Below the pieces are notes generated by a model. The model saw nothing but the letters and a program-made list of their open reading frames with translations. It did not search any database and was not told the DNA's origin. A DNA stretch of 64,000 bases, from NCBI GenBank assembly GCA_044356745.1, contig JBIKVP010000002.1:6381-70380 (forward strand), read 5' to 3'. Shown piece after piece: positions 18,397 through 26,900 of the stretch. A program made the translations under genes and the position numbers. Every line of letters begins with the position of its first letter. Position 1 is the first letter of the stretch. Origin of the DNA: JBIKVP01 sp044356745 (GTDB lineage Bacteria; Pseudomonadota; Alphaproteobacteria; Rhizobiales; Beijerinckiaceae).

Positions 18397-18734
18397 ATAC
18401 TTTCTATATCTTGATTAAAGATTTGATACGTGGGTCACACCTCTCGAAATTCAAAAGGTGGCATACTGGATGAAAACTATCCCTTGGGCAATTACTAAGT
18501 CTACATCTTAGTTCAAGAGAAATACTTATAGATAGGATTATTATTGACACCGCTAAAAACAATAATAGCCAATAAAATATTATTTTTTTGAATAATAAAA
18601 TATTGTCTACGCTTTTAGAAAATATTTTTGCCCCTATTATAAACAATAATAGGCTCCATAATTCGGCTGTTTTAAATATTTTATATATGACAATCATACA
18701 GCTACCAATTTTTTAGAAGCGAATATACTTTCTA
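18395..18734. mobile_element. putative AT-rich insertion between cobS and cobT, flanked by a 12-bp direct repeat
   Basis: ATATACTTTCTA occurs at 18395-18406, immediately before the cobT start, and again at 18723-18734, covering the cobS stop. On the minus strand both copies read TAGAAAGTATAT, so the ancestral junction was probably cobS-TAG followed directly by cobT. The 316 bases between (18407-18722) are strikingly AT-rich and contain CCTATTAT-aaaca-ATAATAGG (18633-18653) and ATCTT-gatta-AAGAT (18408-18422). No convincing terminal inverted repeats or transposase are visible. Confidence 0.5.
18404..18697 (-). CDS. small hydrophobic protein encoded in the cobS-cobT insert
   Basis: A 97-residue frame has two strongly hydrophobic stretches (about residues 13-25 and 38-60) and a C-terminal part with several Cys (LRCRLSNCPRD). 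I recognise no family. Its composition is very AT-rich, unlike cobS and cobT. Its TAG stop lies in the first copy of the flanking 12-bp repeat, exactly where cobS stops in the other copy. It may be a real small membrane protein carried by the insert, or an accidental open frame in AT-rich DNA. No clear ribosome-binding site was found. Confidence 0.35.
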   Translation of the reverse strand: MIVIYKIFKTAELWSLLLFIIGAKIFSKSVDNILLFKKIIFYWLLLFLAVSIIILSISISLELRCRLSNCPRDSFHPVCHLLNFERCDPRIKSLIKI

Positions 18735-19769
18735 ACTCATTGCCACATTGACTGCACTGTCTTTCAATTCTTTGCCAAAGCAGCGTTGATAAAATTCTGC
18801 AACCAATGTGCGCTCAAGTTCATCACATTTATTCAGGAAAGTGAGGCGGAAGGCAAAACCGACATCACCAAAAATCTGAGCATTTTCCGCCCATGTAATC
18901 ACGGTGCGGGGCGACATGACTGTTGATAAATCGCCATTGACAAAAGCATTACGCGTTAAATCAGCCACGCGCACCATGCGGTTGATGGTTTCTTGTCCCT
19001 CTGCGGTTTTTTGATAAGATTTAGCCTTTGAGAGAACAATCATCGCTTCTTTATCGTGAGGCAAATAATTGAGCGTTGTGACAATTGACCATCGATCCAT
19101 CTGTCCTTGATTGATTTGCTGTGTGCCGTGATACAATCCGGAAGTGTCTCCCAACCCAATTGTATTTGCTGTGGCAAATAAACGAAAGGCAGGGTGGGGA
19201 CGAATCACCCGTTTTTGATCTAAAAGTGTGAGTTTTCCCGCTTGCTCCAACACGCGCTGAATCACAAACATTACATCAGGGCGGCCTGCATCATATTCAT
19301 CGAAAACCAGTGCGACATTATTTTGAAGTGCCCACGGTAGAATACCATCTTGGAATGCAGTAATCTGTTTGCCGTCTTGCAGAACGATTGCATCCTTACC
19401 CACCAGATCAATCCTGCTGACATGGCTATCAAGGTTGATGCGTACACACGGCCAATTAAGGCGTGCTGCAACCTGCTCAATGTGCGTTGATTTTCCAGTG
19501 CCGTGATAACCTGACACCATGACGCGGCGGTTGTGAGCAAACCCTGCAATAATCGCAATCGTTGTTTCATGATCAAAAACATAATCAGGATCGAGATCGG
19601 GTACATATTCATCTTTTTGTGAAAATGCAGGAACTTGAATATCGAGATCAAGACCAAAAACAGTGCGTGCTGACACTGTTATATCGGGAATTGGAGCGCT
19701 TGAGACGGCTTGATTTGCAGATGATGTTAAGGCTGTTGGCATAGCGGCAGGCATTTGGGGGGCAGGCAT
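18732..19769 (-). CDS. cobS: aerobic cobaltochelatase subunit CobS
   Basis: CobS is the AAA+ ATPase that drives cobalt chelation with CobT and CobN. Walker A GYHGTGKST is at residues 87-95, Walker B VALVFDEYDAGRPDVMF follows, then FRLFATANTIGLGDTSGLYHGTQ. Length 345 is close to the family norm, although the first 30 residues (Pro/Ala-rich) are unusual and the true start could be internal. It is transcribed towards cobT and is divergent from uppP. Confidence 0.94.
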   Translation of the reverse strand: MPAPQMPAAMPTALTSSANQAVSSAPIPDITVSARTVFGLDLDIQVPAFSQKDEYVPDLDPDYVFDHETTIAIIAGFAHNRRVMVSGYHGTGKSTHIEQVAARLNWPCVRINLDSHVSRIDLVGKDAIVLQDGKQITAFQDGILPWALQNNVALVFDEYDAGRPDVMFVIQRVLEQAGKLTLLDQKRVIRPHPAFRLFATANTIGLGDTSGLYHGTQQINQGQMDRWSIVTTLNYLPHDKEAMIVLSKAKSYQKTAEGQETINRMVRVADLTRNAFVNGDLSTVMSPRTVITWAENAQIFGDVGFAFRLTFLNKCDELERTLVAEFYQRCFGKELKDSAVNVAMS

Positions 19770-19824
19770 GAGGGCCTCATAAACAGGTGAAACATATTTT
19801 TATATTTGTTTGTTCATATACGTC

Positions 19825-19841
19825 TTGCGTGCGACACGCAA
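19825..19841. promoter_or_regulatory. perfect inverted repeat in the cobS-uppP divergent promoter region
   Basis: TTGCGTG (19825-19831) and CACGCAA (19835-19841) are exact reverse complements around CGA. The position between two divergent genes suggests a dimeric regulator's operator or a short hairpin. No B12-box or cobalamin riboswitch core was recognised here. Confidence 0.35.
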
Positions 19842-19933
19842 TGTTCGAGGCGCAGGTGTGCTCGTAAGTCCTTGCTGTTTTAACGTGATACTCTTAGAGC
19901 TTTAAATGATCTGAACCCTCATAACGGGATGGA

Positions 19934-20737
19934 ATGGCAATGAATCCGATGATTGAAGCAGCTCTTTTGGGGCTTTTGGAAGGTGCAACTGAATTTATAC
20001 CTGTATCATCAACGGGTCATTTATTGTTGGCTGGTCATTTTCTCGGCTTTGATTCGCCAAACCATACATTTGAAATTCTCATTCAATTAGGCGCTATTTT
20101 AGCAATTATGAGCGTGTATTTTAATAAACTTTGGACAATCGCTCAAGCACTTCCATCTGACGAAGGTGCGCGGCGCTTTGTTATTGGCGTTTTGATCGCA
20201 TTTCTACCTGCTGCGTTATTGGGCGCACTACTGCATGGCTTTATCAAGGGCGTACTCTTTAATCCATGGGTGGTGTGTTTCACACTTATCACGGGTGGAT
20301 TAATCCTTATGGTGGTTGATCGCTTGCGCTTTGACACTCGTTATGACGATGCAACGACTTTTCCGCTCGCAACATACGCCAAAATTGGGCTTTGCCAGTG
20401 TTTAGCGATGATCCCGGGTGTATCACGTTCAGGAGCAACGATTGTGGGTGCATTGTTTATGGGGGCAAGCAAGCGTGCTGCGACAGAATTTTCTTTTTTT
20501 CTTGCAATGCCCACAATGGCGGGAGCGTTTGCTTATGATCTCTTTAAAAATTATACATCGCTCAGTGTCGATGATGGCGTCATGATTGCTATTGGCTTTG
20601 TTACCGCATTCATTGCCGGCTTATTTGTTGTTAGAAAATTGCTTGATTATGTTGCAGGACATGGTTTTGCGCTATTTGCATGGTGGCGTATTATTATTGG
20701 TACAGCAGGATTGGCTGGGCTCATTGTATTTGGGTGA
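19934..20737 (+). CDS. uppP: undecaprenyl-diphosphate phosphatase UppP (BacA)
   Basis: UppP recycles the undecaprenyl carrier for peptidoglycan synthesis by removing one phosphate from undecaprenyl diphosphate. This is a multi-spanning membrane protein of 267 residues. The two catalytic motifs are present: LEGATEFIPVSSTGHLLL near the N terminus and PGVSRSGATIVGALFMG in the middle. A strong bidirectional terminator follows the gene. Confidence 0.95.
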   Translation: MAMNPMIEAALLGLLEGATEFIPVSSTGHLLLAGHFLGFDSPNHTFEILIQLGAILAIMSVYFNKLWTIAQALPSDEGARRFVIGVLIAFLPAALLGALLHGFIKGVLFNPWVVCFTLITGGLILMVVDRLRFDTRYDDATTFPLATYAKIGLCQCLAMIPGVSRSGATIVGALFMGASKRAATEFSFFLAMPTMAGAFAYDLFKNYTSLSVDDGVMIAIGFVTAFIAGLFVVRKLLDYVAGHGFALFAWWRIIIGTAGLAGLIVFG

Positions 20738-20752
20738 AGACATAAAGCTCAT

Positions 20753-20782
20753 AAAAAAACGCCTCAATATGAGACGTTTTTC
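20753..20782. terminator. bidirectional intrinsic terminator between uppP and the phasin gene
   Basis: AAAAAACG-C-CTC pairs with GAG-A-CGTTTTT around AATAT, with A and T tracts on either side, so it can act for both convergent transcripts. Confidence 0.8.
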
Positions 20783-20809
20783 GTTAAAATAATTAAAAAT
20801 TGAACAATA

Positions 20810-21295
20810 TTAGGCTGTTTTACGTTTTGCCGCTTCAACAACAACGTTCTGCATGGCTTCAGCGGTTTCGCCAGCTGCTGAGCGCAATGTTGCAGAGGCT
20901 TCGACTGCGGAGCGCTGAATCTGAGATGCAGCTTCCGTCGCGCCTTTTTGAACAACGCTTCCAACATCACGCATCTGCGCTTGAAGTGATGCAACCTGAT
21001 TGCGCTGATATTCAGAAATATGTTGAAGGACTTCACTTGCATCACGCACATTGACTAGCTTCTGAGCGAGATCGAATGCTGCTGCAATATTTTGCTCAGC
21101 GTAAGCGATGGTTTTTTTAGTTACTTCGGTTAAATTAGATTGCACAGCGTGTGTTGAATCTTGTGCTGTATCAACGGCTTTGTGAGATGCGCCAATAAAG
21201 CTGTCAAACGCTTTACGTGCTTGGGCAACACTGCGTACTGCAAAATTACGCATATCTTCTGGAATGTCGTAAGATGAATGTTGATCGCGTGCCAT
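20810..21295 (-). CDS. phasin family protein
   Basis: This 161-residue all-helical protein has the phasin pattern: FAVRSVAQARKAFDSFIG near the start, then amphipathic helices rich in Ala, Gln and Val, with LVNVRDASEVLQHISEYQRNQV as the family core. Phasins coat polyhydroxyalkanoate granules. The C terminus ends in a short basic tail (AAKRKTA). GAGGAG precedes the ATG. An inverted repeat upstream could be an operator. Together with the thiolase gene it points to PHB storage. Confidence 0.9.
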   Translation of the reverse strand: MARDQHSSYDIPEDMRNFAVRSVAQARKAFDSFIGASHKAVDTAQDSTHAVQSNLTEVTKKTIAYAEQNIAAAFDLAQKLVNVRDASEVLQHISEYQRNQVASLQAQMRDVGSVVQKGATEAASQIQRSAVEASATLRSAAGETAEAMQNVVVEAAKRKTA

Positions 21296-21342
21296 ATGGG
21301 GGTCTCCTCAAAAAGAATCTAAATATTCTTATGGCTAACACA

Positions 21343-21358
21343 TGCACAAATATGTGCA
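21343..21358. promoter_or_regulatory. inverted repeat upstream of the phasin gene
   Basis: TGCACA-AATA-TGTGCA lies about 48 bases before the phasin start. PhaR repressors of phasin genes bind TGC-rich dyads, so this is a candidate PhaR operator. The assignment is by position and pattern only. Confidence 0.35.
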
Positions 21359-21503
21359 AGTCTATTTTACACACTTTCCACTTTAACTTTATTTTAAACG
21401 TTTTGACACGCGCACATTAAAAAAATGTACATTTGGAGAATAAAATTTGCAGTAACACTATGATAGACTTGTCATAATAGTTTATAAATTCTTAACCTCG
21501 TGC

Positions 21504-21518
21504 TTAAAGTGAGTTTAA
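21504..21518. promoter_or_regulatory. candidate CtrA binding site upstream of the PdhS-like kinase gene
   Basis: TTAA-AGTGAGT-TTAA matches the alphaproteobacterial CtrA consensus TTAA-N7-TTAA exactly and lies 108 bases before the preferred start. Another TTAA is at 21523-21526. The region is AT-rich, so chance occurrence is possible. Confidence 0.4.
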
Positions 21519-21626
21519 TTGTTTAATAAACGCTGAAATGGATATAAGTCTTTGTTTTAATGTAATTTATCACAAAAATAGATTTGTTTTTTGTGGTGTC
21601 ATTATAAAAGGAGCGATTTTCTTGAG

Positions 21627-24600
21627 ATGATTGGAGCGATGTCCGATATTGAGGCGCTGGCCACAGACCCAGCCCTTGCTCCCTTTCTCAAGGAGGGTGT
21701 ACCCGCTGTCATATGGCGTCTTGATGGCACGCGGGTCTTATGGGCTTCTCAAGCCGCAAAACCCATTATTGATGCACTTGCCCCTGATGGAATGGTAATT
21801 AACAAAGATTTTGCACAAAATCTTGCACTTCTTGCTCAAGAGCGCTCTCCAACGCGTGGCGTGCGTTTACAGCGTATACGATTGCCTCATTTAGGAGGAA
21901 ACGGCGCCGGAGATGTTTTGACTTGCGCGTGTCATATTTTAACTATTCCCAATAGTGAATCAGCGCTTCTCACTGCGGTAATTGGACGTTTGCCCGAACG
22001 CTTGTTACAAAATTCCTATGATCCTTTAGCGCTCGCGCTACAACATCGTAGTGAACATGATCCTGCACTTGTTGATCAACTTGATAACCCGCTAGAGGTG
22101 TCTCCTACACTTGAGAATAATGCGGGGGAAAGCGTGCAGTCAAATGCTGCGTCAATCACACGTTCGCCTTTACAATCCAATTCTGATACATCATCCGAGT
22201 CCGATCAAAGCAGCGTGCCTGCATCTGCTCCTCTCAACGCTCACACTATCAAGGAACAACTAAAAGAACGCGCAAAGCTTAAGCCACGTCGCCGGTTTGT
22301 GTGGGAGACGGATCATCAGGGGCGTTTTGTAACATTATCCCATGACATCACCGAAGCAATAGGCGTTGATGTCAATGATTACCTCGGTAAAACGTGGTGG
22401 GACTTAATGGGAACGTCTGTGCTTGATCCCTCAGGTGAAGTCGCTGAGGCATTTACACAAACACGTACATGGACAGCGCGTAATATACAGTGGCGGGTTG
22501 CAGGCACAGATGTGTTTGTCAGCGTAGATATGTCAGCTGTTCCTTTGTCAGAGGGTGATGGGGAATTTAGTGGCTATCGTGGTTTTGGAATCTGTCATCT
22601 TGATTCCGCATTTGCCAATTTGATGCGTCTTGAAGTGCAAAAAGAAGTTGATGATGAGGAAATAAAAGAGACACAAGAGTATGTCGCACCTGAGCAAAAC
22701 CAATTTTTGCTCAATGAACCTTTGTGGGATGAGAAAAAGAGCCGCGAGCGTGTTCAAAAAAAAGAGGGTCTTCAGGCCGCACCTTGGTCTGAAACGCCGC
22801 ATCAATGGCTCATGTGGCCAGAAGGCTCGCAAGGCTCAAACCACAGTCTTGAATCGCCTGTCCTTCTCAATGACGGGAAGCATCGTATTGCCGCACGACT
22901 TGAAACAAGCGCACACGTCGCTGCATCCGTTCTCACTCATTTATTGCCGTCTGCACGGCAAAAAGGGGCAGCGCAACCAAGCTCGCAATCTTTTTCTTAT
23001 GAAGGGTTTTTGCTTAGTCAATTGCGTGCTTTGAATGAATCTGAAGACAATTCTCACCAAGAGAAGCAACCCCAAACTCAATCTGAACCTGAGCCCCAAA
23101 AGGTGTCCGAGCATCATGTGTTAAGTTCTGATTCACCTAAGCCTTTAGAAGAGGGTTCTATCAATCAATCTGAAGAGAGCGAAAGTCCTCAATCTGTTGT
23201 TGCAACTCAAACGACAACACCCAACGATCTCTTAGTTGATGAGAGTATTCAAATACCTGTTGAGCAAGTTTCGCAAACGGCTTTTTCTGAGCCTAAGATT
23301 AAGCCCGATGATCAAGATTCGGTGCAAGAAAATGCGCTTACACATTTAGAAGAAGAGCCTGCACATTCAGAAGAATATATGAACCAAAATGTGCAAGAAA
23401 AAAATGTTCAACAACAGGATTTTCAAAATCAAAATAATCAAAGCAACCAATTGCCAGAAGGGGATGGGAATAATCAAGCTCCATTACCTGTGTCAGATGC
23501 TACTAATATAAAAATTAAGCCGTCATTTGCGCCTTCTTTTGAGCGTGTCAATCCTTCAGCTGGGTCAATGCGTCCCACATTTGAGCCTGTTACGCCGCCA
23601 AAAAGCCCGATTGCAACGGCTTCAATATTGACAAAAAATAACGAAGATACATCAAGTCATGAGGCCAGTGTGCCACAAGACCCTGCGCAAGCGTTTGGCT
23701 TTGCTTCAGCAAAATCTGCGCCTCAACCTCAATTGGCAGAGGCGAAACGACAACTCGAATTTGTCGGAGATTATCATGGTATTGCCGCGGGACAGTTTGT
23801 GGATGAAGTAATTGTCAGTGTTGATATTGATGAGCTTGAACCTGATACGGGTATTTATGGATTTAATGTCCGTGGATTTGCCCCTCAAGATTCTCATATC
23901 AAAGAGGCGAACGCATCCTCTAACACCCTTTCGAATTTAATTCCTAATGCCCCTGAAATACCGAAAACGGTTGTCAATCCACCACCCTCAGAGCCGTTGC
24001 CCGAATCGTTACCATTACCGACAAATGATCAGACAGCGGATGATTTTGTAACACATGATCGCCAAATTGATCCAGAACAAGCGCTTGTTCAATATCGTGA
24101 AGAGCGTGCACGTACAAAAATCGCGCAACCAAAACCATCACAAACAGAGCCAACCACAACGGATGAATCGAAAAATATTTTAGAGTCCGCGTCTCATGAC
24201 ACGCTTTCAGCGCGCGCTACATCCGATGAGAAGCCTTCTTCACGTCAGCGTCCTACCAGTGTCAAGCGGACGTCTGCACGCCTGAATGACAGCGAAAAGG
24301 AAGCGTTTCGCGAAATTGCAAGGGTTCTTAAAAAACCACTGACACCATCGACACATGCACCAGAAAAAGCACAACCTCAATTAGTGCAAAGCTCACCTCA
24401 AGATCAAGCTGAGCAGATGATGAATGATCTTTCTGCGATGATCGAGGAAGCTGCTCCTGCTGCACTCAAACCACCTGATATATCTCCGGCAACGATGGGA
24501 GATAATGTCACACCACTCCCTACCGCGCTTGCGCACATGCGGCCAAGACCGAGGGTCATTACCGATCAGGATCCGGGTTTTGCTGGTATTCTTAAACGTT

Positions 24601-26072
24601 TACCGATGGGCGTTATTGTTTTGCGTGGTGATGAATGTCTTTATGCTAATCAGACATTTCTAGAACTCGTCGGCTACAGCTCTATTCATGCTATTAATGC
24701 GCTGGGCAGTCTGGATACAATCTTTACGGGACGCACTGCCGACGATTTTGATCCAGAAGAAGCAGAAGGGAGTTCCCCGTTAGAGGTTATTTCTGCTAAG
24801 GGCGAGCGTATTGCGCTTGATGCCTCCCTCTCCAGTATTGTCTGGCAGGGTAAGCCTGCCACTTTGCTTTCCTTTAGACGGTTGCGTCCTGTTTTACAGG
24901 ACATTGCCCGTTTGAAAGCGCTTGAGCTAGAATATGAGCACGCGAAAATCAGGGTTCAAGAACTCTCAGCGATTCTTGATACTGCAACTGATGGCGTTGT
25001 TGTGCTTGATGATAAAGGGCGCATTCTGTCTATGAATCGCTCAGCAGAAGCACTTTTTGGCTATGATCAAAATGAAATGGTGGGTGAACTTCTTACGAGT
25101 CTGCTTGCTGGAGATAGTCAAGCGCTCGCAATGGACTATCTTGAGGGTTTAATCAGTCATGGTGTCGCAAGTTTGCTCAATGATGGTCGTGAGGTGGTGG
25201 GGCGTGTACGTCAAGGCGGACATATTCCATTATTTATGACGATAGGTAATCTCAATCCTGAAAACACGCTCGAGGGTGAGCGCCGTTTTTGTGCCGTTAT
25301 TCGCGATTTAACATCGTGGAAAAAAGCAGAAAAAGAACTGCTTGATGCGAAAAAGAATGCTGAAAAAACCAGCGCCCATAAATCAGAGTTTCTTGCAAAA
25401 ATCAGTCATGAAATTCGCACACCGCTCAATGCTATTCTAGGTTTTACGGAGGTGATGCGTGATGAGCGCTTTGGCGCTATCGGCAATGAACGTTATCGTG
25501 ATTACATCCGCGACATTCATACATCTGGCCAACATGTTATTTCACTGGTCAATGATTTGCTTGATTTAGCGAAGATTGAAGCGGGTAAAGCCGATCTCAC
25601 ATTTACAGCAACCGATCTGAATGCTCTTCTTGAAGTGTCGGTTGCGATTTTACATCCTCAAGCCATACAAGAGCATGTCGTCGTGCGCACGAGCCTTGCC
25701 CCAAAACTGCCGATGGTTGTGGCTGATGAGCGCTCTCTCAAACAAATCGCGCTTAATTTATTATCGAATGCCATTAAATTTACGCCTGATGGTGGTCAGG
25801 TAATTGTCTCAACAGAACTCACGGAACAGGGTGAAGTGGTGATCCGTTTTCGCGATACGGGCATCGGCATGAGTGGCGCCGATATGAAGGCTGCGCTTGA
25901 GCCATTCCGTCAAGTGGCCACGTCACGCCGCTCTGGGGGAACAGGTTTAGGTTTGCCTTTAACGAAAGCACTTGTGGAGGCTAATCGTGGCGCATTTTCC
26001 CTCACCAGTGAAAAAGGTCACGGCACATTAGTCGAAATCACTTTTCCGACAACGCGTGTGCTTGCGAGTTAA
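21627..26072 (+). CDS. large PAS-domain sensor histidine kinase, PdhS-like
   Basis: This is a cytoplasmic kinase of about 1481 residues. An N-terminal PAS-like region (to about 320) with WETDHQGRFVTLSHDITEAIG is followed by about 600 residues of low-complexity sequence rich in Gln, Ser, Pro and Glu with small conserved islands. Then come two PAS domains (LPMGVIVLRGDECLYANQTF; TATDGVVVLDDKGRILSMN), HisKA with the phosphoacceptor His in AKISHEIRTPLNAILGF near residue 1261, and a HATPase (RDTGIGM, GGTGLGLPLTKALVEAN). The core resembles PdhS of Brucella, which controls DivK, but this protein is much longer. ATG 21627 follows AAGGAG at 21608-21613; an in-frame TTG at 21591 is less likely. Confidence 0.85.
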   Translation: MIGAMSDIEALATDPALAPFLKEGVPAVIWRLDGTRVLWASQAAKPIIDALAPDGMVINKDFAQNLALLAQERSPTRGVRLQRIRLPHLGGNGAGDVLTCACHILTIPNSESALLTAVIGRLPERLLQNSYDPLALALQHRSEHDPALVDQLDNPLEVSPTLENNAGESVQSNAASITRSPLQSNSDTSSESDQSSVPASAPLNAHTIKEQLKERAKLKPRRRFVWETDHQGRFVTLSHDITEAIGVDVNDYLGKTWWDLMGTSVLDPSGEVAEAFTQTRTWTARNIQWRVAGTDVFVSVDMSAVPLSEGDGEFSGYRGFGICHLDSAFANLMRLEVQKEVDDEEIKETQEYVAPEQNQFLLNEPLWDEKKSRERVQKKEGLQAAPWSETPHQWLMWPEGSQGSNHSLESPVLLNDGKHRIAARLETSAHVAASVLTHLLPSARQKGAAQPSSQSFSYEGFLLSQLRALNESEDNSHQEKQPQTQSEPEPQKVSEHHVLSSDSPKPLEEGSINQSEESESPQSVVATQTTTPNDLLVDESIQIPVEQVSQTAFSEPKIKPDDQDSVQENALTHLEEEPAHSEEYMNQNVQEKNVQQQDFQNQNNQSNQLPEGDGNNQAPLPVSDATNIKIKPSFAPSFERVNPSAGSMRPTFEPVTPPKSPIATASILTKNNEDTSSHEASVPQDPAQAFGFASAKSAPQPQLAEAKRQLEFVGDYHGIAAGQFVDEVIVSVDIDELEPDTGIYGFNVRGFAPQDSHIKEANASSNTLSNLIPNAPEIPKTVVNPPPSEPLPESLPLPTNDQTADDFVTHDRQIDPEQALVQYREERARTKIAQPKPSQTEPTTTDESKNILESASHDTLSARATSDEKPSSRQRPTSVKRTSARLNDSEKEAFREIARVLKKPLTPSTHAPEKAQPQLVQSSPQDQAEQMMNDLSAMIEEAAPAALKPPDISPATMGDNVTPLPTALAHMRPRPRVITDQDPGFAGILKRLPMGVIVLRGDECLYANQTFLELVGYSSIHAINALGSLDTIFTGRTADDFDPEEAEGSSPLEVISAKGERIALDASLSSIVWQGKPATLLSFRRLRPVLQDIARLKALELEYEHAKIRVQELSAILDTATDGVVVLDDKGRILSMNRSAEALFGYDQNEMVGELLTSLLAGDSQALAMDYLEGLISHGVASLLNDGREVVGRVRQGGHIPLFMTIGNLNPENTLEGERRFCAVIRDLTSWKKAEKELLDAKKNAEKTSAHKSEFLAKISHEIRTPLNAILGFTEVMRDERFGAIGNERYRDYIRDIHTSGQHVISLVNDLLDLAKIEAGKADLTFTATDLNALLEVSVAILHPQAIQEHVVVRTSLAPKLPMVVADERSLKQIALNLLSNAIKFTPDGGQVIVSTELTEQGEVVIRFRDTGIGMSGADMKAALEPFRQVATSRRSGGTGLGLPLTKALVEANRGAFSLTSEKGHGTLVEITFPTTRVLAS

Positions 26073-26081
26073 AAACCTCTT

Positions 26082-26900
26082 TTAATGTGGTATGGCGATC
26101 AAAAATCCGATGTAAAGTGCAACCTCTGTCACCTGTTGTGTTGCGCCAGCCACATCCCCCGTTTGTCCCTGAATTTTATGCCATGATAGAGCGCTTACAA
26201 TAAATGTCATTAAAAGCGCGAGTGCAGTTGCCCTTAAAAGATTAAGCGGCGGAAGCTCGAAGACCCATATCAATAGTGCTGCAATAATAAGAGCGGTCAT
26301 CACTGCAACTATCAAGGTTGAGCGCGTTGGCTGACCAACTTTTGCAGAAAAGCCATCAGGCTTTGCGGGAGGCAAAAATGTCAAAGGAACTAATCCTAAA
26401 ACACGTGAGAGCATGGCAACAATAATGACCATACCTCCTGTTTGAAGTGGGGTTAATGTTAAACCCACATCAGCAAGTGTGATCACACGCAGTAAAATGA
26501 CGATACCAAGTGCTGCTGCACCAAAGGCACCGACGCGACTATCTTGCATAATGATTAGGCGTTTTTCACGCTCCAGTCCGCCGCCAAAACCATCGGCACA
26601 ATCGGCGAGACCATCTTCGTGAAATCCCCCTGTCATGAACACTAAACTTGCGATGCACAATGCTGCACAAATGTGAGGCGATAAACCGCTTTCAAATGAT
26701 CCAATCAAAATCAGCGCAGGGATAAAGGCGATGATCAAACTTGCAATAGGCAATCCAATTGGCAAGGTGCGAAAATCTGGCAAAGCATGTGGATCTACCT
26801 CCCAAGGCAAAACAGGCATAGGTAGGCGTGAGTAAAATCGCACATTTTGAATAATTAATTCCATATAACGCCCTATCGCCTGACGAAAGGGGTGTATCAT
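26082..26900 (-). CDS. cobV: adenosylcobinamide-GDP ribazoletransferase (cobalamin synthase)
   Basis: The enzyme joins adenosylcobinamide-GDP and alpha-ribazole (phosphate) in the last steps of B12 assembly. It is an integral membrane protein of 272 residues. YSRLPMPVLPWEVDPHALPDF, the Mg-binding region GGFHEDGLADCADGFGGG and MQDSRVGAFGAAALG are diagnostic. The E. coli name is cobS; cobV avoids confusion with the chelatase gene in this window. Its start overlaps the stop of the upstream GH3 gene in an ATGA. The usual partners cobU/cobT-like phosphoribosyltransferase are not next to it. Confidence 0.95.
   Translation of the reverse strand: MIHPFRQAIGRYMELIIQNVRFYSRLPMPVLPWEVDPHALPDFRTLPIGLPIASLIIAFIPALILIGSFESGLSPHICAALCIASLVFMTGGFHEDGLADCADGFGGGLEREKRLIIMQDSRVGAFGAAALGIVILLRVITLADVGLTLTPLQTGGMVIIVAMLSRVLGLVPLTFLPPAKPDGFSAKVGQPTRSTLIVAVMTALIIAALLIWVFELPPLNLLRATALALLMTFIVSALSWHKIQGQTGDVAGATQQVTEVALYIGFLIAIPH

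Noticed and set aside
19770..19933. Cobalamin riboswitch upstream of cobS
   Set aside because: I looked for the B12-box core and saw only a simple 7-bp dyad; the spacer is also too short for a full riboswitch.
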